Below are positions 31,509 through 43,041 of a stretch of DNA of 64,000 bases, piece by piece; positions within the stretch are counted from its first letter, which is position 1; every line of letters begins with the position of its first letter. The DNA comes from Viridothelium virens (taxonomy: Eukaryota > Ascomycota > Dothideomycetes > Trypetheliales > Trypetheliaceae): assembly GCA_010094025.1 (NCBI GenBank), contig ML991826.1, forward strand, positions 62,001-126,000. Reading direction: 5' to 3'. The translations under genes were made by a program, and so were the position numbers. The notes under the pieces are model-generated. The model saw nothing but the letters and a program-made list of their open reading frames with translations, did not search any database and had not been told where the DNA came from.

Positions 31509-34216
31509 TCACCAATGCCTCACAATACACAGCAACCCCTCCTCTCTCAACCTTCCCACCAGCCCCTGTACCTTCGCCCTCTTCAACCCCTCCCGCACAC
31601 TGATCTCTTCCAGCGCCCACCTCCCATTGAGATACCTCACCAGCCTCGGCCACAGCTTCTCCATCTCCTCATCCCCCTTCGCCAACTCCTCCCCCAGCAG
31701 TGTGAGCGCAGCATCGAAGAACTGCTTCGTCGTTGCGTCACGCGCGTCGTAGGCGACCAAAGGCGCGAGCTCGGATGCGGCCGGAACGGCCCAGCGGTCG
31801 AGATAGTGCTGGGGATCTGTAGAGGGGTAGACGGAGGCTGACACAGAAGGCGCAGATACTGAAGGCGCCAGCGAGGGAGACTGCACGGAGAGGAGAGGAG
31901 AACTCGGAACAGCCATCGCTGAGGGTGAGTCGGTCCGCGTCGGGTTGTGAACGGCGGTGCGCACGCTGCTGATGCTACCGGTGGCGGATGCAGGGCGTGA
32001 AGGTGGGCGAAGAGCGGAGAGTATGGGGGAGAGAAGATCGGGTCCAGACGTGGCGGGAAGAGCAGCAGGTGAGCTTAGGGTTTGTATCGGTGAGTCTTGG
32101 TTTGGTGGTGTGACTGGTAATGGCATATGCCGGGGAGAAGGGTCATTGTTACTATTGGAACCGGCGGGCATTGGACTACTATTGCTGGATCCTCGTGTCC
32201 GTGTGCGCGAACCCCTTTGCTCCAGGTCCTTACGTCGACGTTGTTGCTCTTCCGCTCCTTGTTTGTCTTCTTCGGCTTCTCTCGCTGCTGCTGCGGCTCG
32301 TTCGGCCTGAGTTCGGATAATTTTGAGGTAGCCTTTGTGCTGAATTTCAGGACTTAGTCGTATCCAAGCAAATGTCCGTAGCTGCGTCACCCAGCCGCCT
32401 CGCATCAGCCAGGCCAGAATTTCCATATATGCCGGTCGGTGATCCTTGCTTGGCATGAACATGCCATAAGACTTTGGGGTCCCTGAGAGCATATTGAGCA
32501 TCTTTGGGAGAGAAGGAAAGGTGGGGAACCGTTGGGCAAAAGCTTCAGTGGCAGCGCTCAATTGCCGCATGTCAGCATTGGGCGAGACGATATAAGTATC
32601 ACGCGGATGTAAGGGAGGTATTGCACGCGCTCGTCGCCCTGAGATCAAGTGCTCCGAGAGAACCTGGAGTTCTTGAAGCGATAGCTTCAGTATTTTCGAC
32701 AATTTTAATAGTGATTTTGTGGATATCAAGTTGCGGACGAAATAAATGAGTGCAGCAGACAGGTCCTGTTCCTCCTTTGCCAGGTCTCTGAGGATAGCTT
32801 CAGCATCTTGCATAAGTATAATTCCCATATGTGGACTGATCAAGCCATGCGAATCAGCCTCGGTCACGCTTGCGGTAGTCAGCCAAAGCCCTGGGAGTTG
32901 AGGGCTCATAGGAGTCGACACTTGGGAAGTTGAAGACGGTTGTGGGATCTGAAGCGGTATTTCGAGCGGTGAGGATAGTTTCAGGTGTGCTATCCTCGAG
33001 GTTGAGATGGTGTTGTAAACATTAGCAATTGAATCTGCCAGTGATGAGTGCGACCTGATATTGTTCCATAGAGTGTTTATTGAAGTCCCTGCTGTTCTAT
33101 TAGCCTCGAAGCTACTCGCTTGTCTCAAGGATAAGAATATGGCGTACGCTCATCTTTAGCTTTCTGCTTCAGCCTAAGAATCTCCTTGGATTGAGTCCAG
33201 ACATAGAGCGATAGTGCCTGTTCCAATTTCAGGATCTTGGCAAACTCCTTCACGACGTTTCGATACATATCATCCAAGCGCACTTGATACTCCATTGAAG
33301 GCGGGTTCATCACGAAGACGACATGAAACATGGTCAACTTCGACTCCTTACCACTCTTGTGTTTAGAGGCAGCTTTATTCGGACCCAAAGCTTTCACAGC
33401 CCCGGCGGTCGATCTCGTTGCGCTACTGCTTCGTTCGATCACAGATCTATCTCCGGGAAGTTCTTGCGAGCTTTCGAGGCGTCGACGACCATCTGCGTCG
33501 GACTCAGCCATGGAGACTTTTCCTTCAGGCTTTGCTTCCGAGTCATTCGTTGCTTGACCATCATGAGAATCTACGCCTTCAGATTGTTCCAAACGTCGTT
33601 TGCGTCTTTTATCTTTCCTCCAGAGCCCATCTTCTCGAACAAACATAGGGCATCCCAGAAAAGCGAGGCCGTCAAGCGATATTTCAACCCTCTTTTTATG
33701 GAATGCTCTTGGAGGGCAAAGCAATTTTTGTAGGCCGTCTGTACTATATCCGAGTACTGTCTCCCAATCCGCCATTCCTCCCCGACGTGCTTCTGCACCT
33801 TCTTTTCCTGGCTTTGTATGTATCCCATCAGCGTCGCTACTATCACTTAATCGCTCTTCTTCCTCATCTACTGTGCTTCCTCGAGTCACTTTCGACCTCT
33901 TGCCCGTAGTCGAACCAGCGCCGACTCCCGTATCATGTTTCTTAGCGCCACTGTTTCGACTTCCAATGCCATGGTAGTTGTCGCCATCAGCATCTGAGTT
34001 CCAGGCTGTCTCGTCGGAGCTGCTGGAGTCGGAGTCGTCGCTGGGAGATGTATTGGTGCCGTAGGCAGTGTACGAAGAAGACTGCCGCTTCTTACTGTCT
34101 TGATACGGAGAAGGCCTTGCAGGGTAGTGAAAGACGAAATGGGGACCCGTACGCGACTGCACAACTAAGAGAATGGCGAGGAGGTGAGGATCTGGGGGAA
34201 GCGGAGTGGATTGCAT
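31509..34216 (-). CDS. npr3: Nitrogen permease regulator 3 homologue (SEACIT/GATOR1 subunit)
   Basis: Two exons, 34216-33148 and 33088-31509, encode 882 residues; the 59-bp intron (GTACGC...CAGCAG) gives KAKDERTSINTLW in frame. The opening LLAILLVVQSRTGPHFVFHYPARP is the longin-type start of Npr3/NPRL3. Other family blocks are LYVWTQSKEILRLK, the FHVVFVMNPP strand, DVSAALIYFVRNLIS-like and GGWVTQLRTFAWI. Long Ser/Asp-rich and Ser/Pro-rich insertions are typical of filamentous fungi. With Npr2 and Iml1 it forms the GTPase-activating complex that inhibits TORC1 when amino acids are scarce. I chose Met at 34216 (MQSTPLPPDPH) over 34282 because it matches family starts. Confidence 0.93.
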
Positions 34217-34529
34217 CGCGGGGAGGCGCGGAGTTCGAAGCGGAAGACCGGTCCGGAATAATAGCAAAGAGGAAAGTAGCATAGCATATCACTGAAGTAA
34301 GGCCGTGAACGTAAGAGTTCAAATCAAACTTATTTACAATTTTCGCTGCTGTTCCCAGATCTAATTAACGTCTAATGTATGAATGATGTTACATCGATCG
34401 AGTCCGCATAGCAGCCCTATCCTATCTGCAGACTGATCCAAGGTCCGCGAGTCCGTAGAAATCGCTGTCACCTTCCGAGCTGCTGAGCCTTGCTTGACGA
34501 AGCCCGACCACGTCAGACAGAAGAACGGA
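34217..34529. other. Spacer between npr3 and the carrier gene
   Basis: 313 bp holding the npr3 promoter and the carrier's 3' flank. No distinct motif was recognised. Confidence 0.45.
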
Positions 34530-35761
34530 TCATTGTTCTCCTCTCATCTTCCGGAAGAAATCCATTACGCCGGTAAAGACAACTAGAAGGATGCCGCCTC
34601 CAGGACCCAATCTAAGCACCTTCGGCAGAAAACCTTTGTATAGGGCACTAAATCCTTCTTCGCGATAGACCAACGCTAATGACGGCCATGCCCAATTGTA
34701 CTTCCTCACTTGGCCAGCAACCTTGGGCGAGTTTTGGATGCGAGACTTGACCACGTCCATAGGCGTGTTAAGTATCGTGCCCACAGTGCCACCTACTGTT
34801 CCCGATAAGATGTCATTCCTCATCTGCGTTGCTTTGTCATTTGCCTTTGGCAATTGTGAACGAACTTGGAAGATACAGCCAAAATATCCGGAATTCCATA
34901 GAACGTGTCGCCATATTGTGCTTTCGAGTCCTTGATACATGGCAGCGATTCCTTCTTGAGAGATGATTTTCGTTACACAGTCGATCATGCCTGAATATTT
35001 GTGCGCTTGGGCTTTGTCTTGCAACCGGATCTTGACCAACTCAAATGGAACGACGACGAAGGCCTCGGTAGCTCCGGCAGATGCACCAGTGAGGATTGAG
35101 AGCGACTGATTCATCTTATCAATCCCGAAAGCTTTGCGATAAACTTTGCCCCATTCATCGTTCGCAGCAAACTTGACAGCCCTTCGACGAAATCAGCTGC
35201 TTGCCCGCAATAATGCCATCGGTCCAACCTTACCTCTTGGGCGCCTCCATGAGAATTGGGGCTTCAATTCCTCGATACAGTCGGCCGACACTGAATGAGG
35301 AATTAATGCGAATTCAGCAATAGAACCCGCTCTTTTACCCTTCATTTGCAATAATCTTTCGGAAGCAATCCATCATGCCACTATATGCATCGGCCCCAGC
35401 ACCTGTGCCCGTTTGTAGTTGCCTATCATTCCTTCAGCTCCAATTCTCACCTCGACGTATATATGGAGACCGGCGGACGTACACTCGAGTTTTCACGACG
35501 TCAAGCGGGTACCTGAGTAAGACTAAGTACAGGAAAAGTCTTCATAGGGGCGCGGAGTAATGGTACATGACTAGAATCTACAGGTATTCATGAGTTAGCT
35601 GTGATTGTACCCTCAAAACTCTTTCCAATTAGAACTGACTTCAGATACACCAGCCACCGCACCTGTGGATCAGACTTAGCCATTATTCCAGATAGGGTGA
35701 AAAGACGAAACCTGCCTGCGGCGAACTGGTATATGAAAGGTAGGGGCTTCTCTTGAGACAT
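34530..35761 (-). CDS. odc1: Mitochondrial 2-oxodicarboxylate carrier (Odc1/2 type)
   Basis: Seven exons: 35761-35716, 35662-35640, 35577-35567, 35512-35483, 35422-35339, 35290-35234 and 35181-34530. The protein is 300 residues, with three repeats of the mitochondrial carrier fold. The three signature motifs are YPLDVVKTR, VPFELVKIR and TPMDVVKSR. GAGADAYSGMMDCFRKII, the RGIEAPILMEAPKRAVKF block and LWNSGYFG are typical of the oxodicarboxylate carrier, which exchanges 2-oxoadipate and 2-oxoglutarate across the inner membrane and serves lysine metabolism. Exon 3 is only 11 nt, and intron 1 uses a GC donor (GCAGGT). Both are needed to keep FAAGAVAGVSEILVMYPLD in frame, so I regard them as real. 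Confidence 0.93.
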
Positions 35762-36211
35762 TCTGCGAGGATAGAGAAGCCTGAGAATGAATATATGGGA
35801 CAATTGGAATAGATATAGGTAGTAAGCTGCGAAATGGACAGTTGGAGCTAGGAATAGATACCGGTAAGATGAGGACTGCAACATCTAGTTTTTGTCACGT
35901 GAGCGCGGGGCGAGCTCCGTCAGTAGCTCGAAAATAACGCGTCTTACACGCGTTTCCTTGCCTTCACACTTTATCTGTTCCTTGAACATGACTATATCAG
36001 CGCCATATATTGTTTGATGTCTACACGACAGACGTCGTTTTTTGACCAAACTTGCACAAGCAAGGTATATCATATAAAGTCTAGCTGAGAACTGTATTCA
36101 TAACTAATCGATTTTTAGAAACCCCACTGGCAGACGTATCGAAAGCATGAGCGCGCGACGGGGCCTGATCGAGATAAAAGCACAGCACCAATTCGCGACC
36201 GACCGCCAATA
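35762..36211. promoter_or_regulatory. Divergent promoter, carrier / dna2
   Basis: 450-bp spacer with a CACGTG palindrome at 35896-35901 and two MluI cell-cycle boxes listed separately. It serves the carrier on the minus strand and dna2 on the plus strand. Confidence 0.6.
35937..35953. promoter_or_regulatory. Pair of MluI cell-cycle boxes (ACGCGT)
   Basis: ACGCGT occurs at 35937-35942 and again at 35948-35953, about 260-275 bp upstream of the dna2 start. In yeasts, MBF binds paired ACGCGT elements to drive DNA-replication genes at G1/S, and Dna2 is a replication and repair enzyme. The sites are direct observation; regulation by MBF is inference. Confidence 0.65.
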
Positions 36212-39200
36212 ATGCCTTCCGCAGAAAGTCGGTCCAAATTGAAGGCCTTCCAATTTATTGAGGGAAGGCCCAGTGCAATCGTGACTCCGGCAGACGAGAA
36301 AGAAAACATGCCTCAAAAGGAGCTTTCGCGTGTATCCACCCAGAACGGAGGCTCAGAGACAACCCAAAAACAGGAAATCAATGCTCGACCTTCGTCGCAG
36401 GAAGCTCGCCCGCCTGCTACGCCCGCCACAAGGCTACCGCTTGTTGATCTCATTGGCAATGTAGATGAGACTGCCCGAGGGCGAATCTTACAGGACGCGA
36501 CGCCTGAGGATCATCTTCATTGGATGCCAGATAGCTCATTCAGTACAACCAAAACCCCGCGTAGTCGATCAAGGAAACGTGCTCGCAGCTCTTCTCCCCC
36601 TTCCTCGCAACATGAGCGTTCAGCGCACTTTCCTTCGGAAAAACAAAATCTCAACCTCGAGCATGTAAAGCAATTGCTTCGAACGCCACAAGTCGATCCA
36701 ATTGCAGATCTTTGGAATCGATATGTCCCGGAAACGTCGAACCGAGAGACTCCAAACGCCAAAGCACAGCCCGTGGTTCACCTTCTCATAAATGAATCTT
36801 CCCCTCATTCGCCCGACGTTCAAACTTCGGGTAACAAAAGTGGGCTGCGAAGATGGGCAAGTGAAGGCAATCAATGGCTACATCATCGAGCGAAAAGGAG
36901 AAAAACAGCAGCTACAGCATACAGAGAACAGATTGAGGACGTGTTCGCCAACGAAGTAGCCAATGTAGAGCAGTCTGTGGCAGATGGTTCGAGAACGTCC
37001 AGGGTCGGCTTTCTCGTGGAGCGTATGCAAGAGACGCTCTTAAAGCAGCCGCCATTACCACACGACAACGATGATCCGTCAAGTTCATCTCCATTGCCAG
37101 AACACGGAGCTCTTCAAAACGAACCATCTCAACTTACTTCGCCTTTACAAAAGCTAGGCAATGATTCTCGCGACCACCATCAGCTACAATCTTCTAGGCA
37201 AGCCGCTGGCTGCTCCCAAAAGAGCAAGCAGCCTGGTCGGCTACCTTCGTCAGATGCTGAGAGCGAAGACTTGACAGCAGGTATGCTTCAAACACTGGAG
37301 TCAGCGAACCCTCAAGTACATGGTGAAACTGCGTCCTCAATTAGACCCGACGCTAGCATAATTGAGCCTTTGGGCGACAATCTCGCCAGTGAAGACTTGA
37401 CTGAAGCCACGGCTATACTGGAAGATGCTCAAGGCCTGGCAGACTTTTTCGATGATTTTGATGAAGGAGACGTATTTGCCGCGGATATGGAGAGTGTAGC
37501 ATCTAGGTATGATGCACAGCCAAAACTTGACGCCAAGGAAGCAAACACAGATCAAAGGACTCTGGCGCGGCAAAGCACTGTGAACTCAGCCACCACCAGC
37601 GACGTAATTGACCCTTCTATTAGAATGGGGAAGGAAGGAGAATCTATTGTTGTTGACGAGGACGAGGACGATTTCGGCGTGGGTGATATTGATGATGAAG
37701 CATTCGCAACAGCAGAGGTGATGGCAACACAATCGCATCGATCAACCGTACAGGGCCAGCCATCTGTAAGCAGGACGTTCCTCAATACTCCACCGCCTTC
37801 CTGCTGATGCGCAGGAGAGTGAGAAACAAGCAGGAAAAATCCAACGTTATCTTGTCACAGATATTATAGAGGGTGAATATACTAATGAGAACGGTTTTAC
37901 GCGGCCGGAGAAGGTAATCTTGCTCGAAACGAATGTCTGATCTGTGACTTACTAAGCTAGGTTCTCCTTGTAAAAGAAGAAAAATCCAAGATGACCAAGG
38001 CAATAACCCTTCGCCAATCATGGTATGGCACTCCATGTACGCCCAATTCATACGTGCACATTATTGGCGAATTCTCTCATACTGGACAATGCACCGTTGA
38101 CGACGCGAACAACATGATCATTCTGCACCCTGACCATCTCATCTCCGCCACCGTTGTAGCCGATTCATTTGAGTGTATTCGCCGAGCCGTCCTTCAGGAC
38201 CGAGTGAAAGCAACCAGTACCGCGAATGAGCCCCAAGTCTATGGTCAAATCCTACATGAGCTCTTTCAGGAGGCCATGACAGCGAACCGATGGGACATAG
38301 AGTGGCTTGTCCATGCTGTTGAAGGCATCGTGCTCCGACATCTGGAGAGTATCTACGAGTTGAACTTGACGATACCGCTGGCTGTTGATGCTGTCCGGGC
38401 CAAGCTCCCAGAACTGCAAGCGTGGGCCAGGATATTTGTTAGGAAAGAGCCCAGCGTAAGCTTCTCACTTGTGAAGAAACACTCACAGTCCGCTAACAGT
38501 ACCACCTAGTCTGAAGCTCTTATCAAGGATCGATCCAGAAAGGACGTTGTCATGACCATAAGTAAGTTACTGGACGTCGAAGAACATGTGCTGTCCCCCA
38601 AGTACGGCCTCAAAGGCAATATCGATGCAACAATGGAGGTTGTGATGAACGATGAAGACGGAAAGAAAAGACTCACTGTGCCATTTGAGGTCAAGACCGG
38701 CAGTAACAGAGCTGCTACTGCTCACCGAGCTCAGACCGCTCTTTATACGTTGCTCTTGTCAGATAGATACGACGTCAATGTGCTCTATGGTATCCTCTAC
38801 TATATGGAAAGATCCGAGATCTCAAGAGTTCCAGCCATCCGCCATGAAATCCGGCACATGATCATGCAAAGAAACGAGCTTGCCTGCTATGTTCGTAGTA
38901 GACTTGAGCTACCGCCAATGTTGGAGAATTCCCACAAATGTAAGACTTGCTACGCTAAAGTACCTTGCTTTGTCTACCACAGGCTCGCTGAAGATGGTGC
39001 TACGGAAAAGAGCTCTGCAAAGCAAGAGTTCGACGAGTTTGTCAAAGGATTGAAGCCTGTTCATGCAGAATTTTTCAAGAAATGGGATCGGTTGATCACA
39101 AAAGAAGAATCCGAGATGACAAAATTCAGACGAGAACTGTGGACGATGCTCAGTACTGAACGGGAAAAGCTTGGACGATGTTTCTCGAACGTCGTACTTG

Positions 39201-41347
39201 AGCCCGACTCGCTCCAGGAACAAGCTGGATCGACGAAGATTAACCGGTTCAAATACACATTCGTGAAGCAAAGGAAGACTCCAGGTTTCTCCTTTACAGA
39301 ATCGCAGCTTACCGTAGGCGAACCGATCGTCATTTCTGACGAGAAAGGCCATTATGCATTAGCAAATGGATACGTAACGAGCATTAGAAGACGTCGGATC
39401 TCGGTCGCGGTCGATCGTCGGCTACACAATGCGAGGGTCAAGCAAAGTGGTTTTGATGATGAGATGAACCAAGTATTCGCGGGCATCATGGAAGTCGGCG
39501 AAAGTTCGCAGGGGTTGAGACATCGCCGACACGTTGGTGAGGAAGTGGTATATCGCCTCGACAAAGATGAGTTTAGCAATGGGATGGCCACGGTCCGCAA
39601 CAACCTCATCCAAATCATGACCAGCGAGTATCATGCACGGGAACTGCGGGCTCTGATCGTCGAGGACGTCCCCCCAAAGTTCAAAGCTGATCCTTCAGCA
39701 TACAGTCTTTCCGGTGCAACAAGTCAGATCGGACTCAATTCAGATCAAAAAACTGCCGTTGAAAAGGTTATGGCAGCTGAAGATTATGCGTTGGTACTAG
39801 GAATGCCTGGCACAGGCAAGACAACTACCATTGCTCATATCATTCGTGCCTTGGTAGCAAAGGGGAAGAGCGTTCTACTCACCTCATATACGCATACGGC
39901 AGTGGATAATATTCTGCTCAAAATCCGTGATGATAATATCAACATCTTGCGTCTGGGTGCCATCGCGAAGGTTCATCCACAGGTTCAAGAATTTGCTCAA
40001 CTAGCAGCGGAGCCGAGGAAGTCCATTGAAGAGCTGCAAGAAATCTACACCAAGCCGCAAGTTGTCGCAACTACCTGTCTTGGCATCAATCATCACGTCT
40101 TTCAGGAGCGTATTTTTGACTACTGTATAGTCGATGAAGCATCCCAAATCACGCTACCTGTATGTCTGGGACCAATTCGAATGGCCAAGACGTTCATCCT
40201 GGTTGGTGATCACTATCAACTACCCCCTCTTGTGCAAAACAAAGAGGCATTGGAAGGCGGATTGGATGTCAGTCTGTTCAAGCTTTTATCCGACAGGCGT
40301 CCAGAGTCTGTGGTATCCCTCGAGCATCAGTACCGAATGTGCGAAGACATCATGTTGCTTTCGAACACACTCATCTACAATGGCCGTTTGAAATGCGGGA
40401 ATGATGCAGTCGCGCGTCGCTCTCTTTCAATCCGTGACAAAGATGGCCTCCTACAAACGCGCCCGACTCCATTGCCTTGTTCACAGCATGTCTCCCTCTG
40501 CAAAAGCTCTCATCAGGGATCTTGTTGGATCGATCGTCTTCTCACTCCCATTCAACGCGTCACCTTTGCCAATACCGACATGCTGCTCCCCACTTCTCTT
40601 GAAGAATGCAAAGGAGTGCGCATCACTAATGAGCTCGAAGCACATCTCACAACTCAACTCGTTGAGTCCTTGCTCACCATGGGCATCGCGCCCTCTGACA
40701 TTGGCGTCATCACGTTTTACCGCTCGCAGTTGGCATTACTGAAACAGTCACTCAAGCACCATCCTGAAGTCGAGATGCACACGGCTGATCGATTTCAAGG
40801 TCGAGATAAGGAGGTCATTGTGCTGAGCTGCGTGCGTAGTAACGAGGCGGCCAATGTGGGTGACTTGTTACGGGATTGGCGGAGGGTCAATGTAGCATTC
40901 ACTAGAGCGAGGAGCAAGTTATTGATCCTCGGGAGTAGGCGGACGCTATGCGGCAATGAGTTGCTGAGACAATTCGTCCAATTGGTAGAAGAGAGAGGTT
41001 GGCGGTACGATTTGCCAAAGGGTGCTGTAGAAGCTCATGGGGAGTTGAGGATGACTTCTTCGGAAACGCAGAAAAGCCAAAGCAAGGGAAGTCCGAAGAG
41101 AAAGGACCTGAAACAGGAAATCATGCCCAAAAGGAGTCCACTTCAGACGATGTCCGCAAATTGTAGCTCTCAAGGGTTCGGTGCAAGTCCGAGCTCGCAA
41201 AAGGTGAGGAGTCCAGACAAGGCTGCGTTGGGAGGGGAGAAAAACAGAAGGTTCAAGCAGCCAGCTAAAGTCGGAAAGATCAGCAAGAGCAGTATTGTGG
41301 GAAGCAGACCGGTACTAAGGGATATTGTCAATGACGCACTCTCATGA
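36212..41347 (+). CDS. dna2: DNA replication ATP-dependent helicase/nuclease Dna2
   Basis: Four exons, 36212-37765, 37815-37913, 37961-38455 and 38510-41347, encode about 1661 residues. The first 515 are disordered, acidic and rich in Ser/Pro. The nuclease domain follows, with QILHELFQEAM, GLKGNIDATMEV and VPFEVKTGS (acidic and Lys catalytic residues). The four iron-sulfur cysteines are all present: one in FECIRRAV near residue 621 and three in HKCKTCYAKVPC near 858. The SF1B helicase shows motif I GMPGTGKTTT, motif II DEAS, GDHYQLPP, LEHQYRM, DRFQGRDKE and VAFTRARSKL. Dna2 trims long Okazaki flaps and resects DNA ends. All catalytic motifs are intact. A short basic tail closes the protein. 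Confidence 0.96.
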
Positions 41348-41920
41348 TGAAAAGTTTCCTGACGTTGGATGCCCCATGGCATTTTGGATATCGAATGAGA
41401 AACGCCCTTTTCAGCGATATTTATTTAGATTTAGTATCAGCTGAGGACAAGCATACAGTGAAAGTTTCATTCAGGAAAGTATCATGGGATCTTATTTCGA
41501 AATCATTAAGCTTATCTCGCGAATATTTAGCAGACGTCTTGTCGTAACGCTTCTATCCGCATCGCCAGCACCAGCAGAGACACAGCAAAAAAAAAGATTG
41601 CAGCTACCAGACAAGAACAATAGCGCGAGGAACAGGTAGATAATCCGAATGTCAGGAATATTGTTAATGACGTGCTTGCAAAAGTAACCTGGGCCTAGAT
41701 CGATATATTAGGTAGGTAGTTGAGTTTGAAGATCTGGCGCACGTACCATCAATCTGGGAACAAAGATCCGGGTAGTTTCATAATCTCAACCACAACCATC
41801 TTGCTGTTTACCTTTCCGAAAAAGACCGCACCCCTTCCAGCCCAGGATAGGGAATTCAAGAGTCTCTTACACGATTAGATGAGCTTCAATTGATATCCTC
41901 GTCTTCTAGAAAAGCACATT
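41348..41920. other. Intergenic spacer
   Basis: 3' flank of dna2 and promoter of the WD40 gene. An A9 run at about 41587. No gene-like frame was recognised. Confidence 0.45.
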
Positions 41921-43041
41921 ATGCCGGCTCCCCGTGCCCGGACACCCCTCCCTTCGGGCACCTTCCCCTCGGTGTTTTCCAAACAGAAAGATATAATCTA
42001 CAGTGATCACAGCTCCTCTTCCTCCCGTTCACTTTCATCCTCCCGCACGCTTTCACACACGCTTTCCTGGTCTCCTCTTGGCAACCTCATTGCCACTGCG
42101 TCGGAGCGCACCATACGCGTTTGGAATCCAGAACGAAACGCCAGCAAGAACAGCACCGAATTACGAGGCCATGGCGGCTACGTTGACTGCGTGGCATTCA
42201 ATCCTCGGAAGGAGGCCGAGTTGGCGAGCTGTGGGGGTGATGGTGTGGTGAGGCTGTGGGATGTACGGGCGAAGAAGGCGACCGGAGAGGTGAGGGTAGG
42301 TGGAGCAGGACAGGGAGCATATCGGATTGCGTGGAGGCCAGACGGCGGAGAGATGGTGGTGGGGAGGACTGAAAGAAAGAAGGTAAGAGATCATGGAGAG
42401 CTGCAATCAGCCACGTTCTATACTAGCCTGTGTAAGACTGGATCTGGAAATACGAACTGACCGCGTTCTGCTTTCTACTGTAGGGCAGCAGAGAGCGCGA
42501 AGACACCCTGATATCGGTCTCGCTCTCGACACTGTCTCAACTAGAGCAGTTCCCTCAATCGCTAGAGGCGCCATCCTTCACCTTCTCAAACTCGGGTCTT
42601 GAACTCTTCATCGCCACGAACGCCGGTACCGTTGACATCGTGGATTATCCCTCCTTCTCTCATCTCTACACCCTTCGCGGTCATACCGCGGCGTGCTATT
42701 GCGTGGCCATGTCACCCACGGGCGCTTACGTCGCGACTGGTGCCAGCGATTCGCTCGCCATGATCTGGGATACCAAGGACTGGATACCAAAGTACCCCAT
42801 GACCGCTCTCGCAGGCACGGTGCGCAGCTTGAGCTTCACCTTCGACGGGAGCTACGTGGTGGGAGGCAGCGATGAGGGAAACGGGTTACATATCAAGCAC
42901 GTCGAGTCGGGAGACGATGTCTGCACTATACCTTTAAGCACGCCGACTCCGTGTGTTGCGTGGCATCCAAATCGCTACGCATTGGCTTATACTGGGGATC
43001 CAAGTGGGTTGAAAATCATAGGGGGTATGACAGGAAGTTGA
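41921..43041 (+). CDS. WD40 protein, THO complex subunit THOC3/Tex3-like
   Basis: Two exons, 41921-42382 and 42484-43041 (101-bp intron GTAAGA...CTGTAG), encode 339 residues. WD repeats are recognisable at SWSPLGNLIATAS...RTIRVWN, LRGHGGYVDCVAFNP...GVVRLWD, the YRIAWRPDGGEMVVG unit, LRGHTAACYCVAMSPTGAYV...LAMIWD, VRSLSFTFDGSYVVGGSDE and PCVAWHPNRYALAY. The order and the HTAACYC signature fit THOC3/Tex3, a THO/TREX subunit that couples transcription with mRNA export. Other six- to seven-bladed WD40 proteins cannot be fully excluded without alignment. Length is close to human THOC3 (351). Confidence 0.85.
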
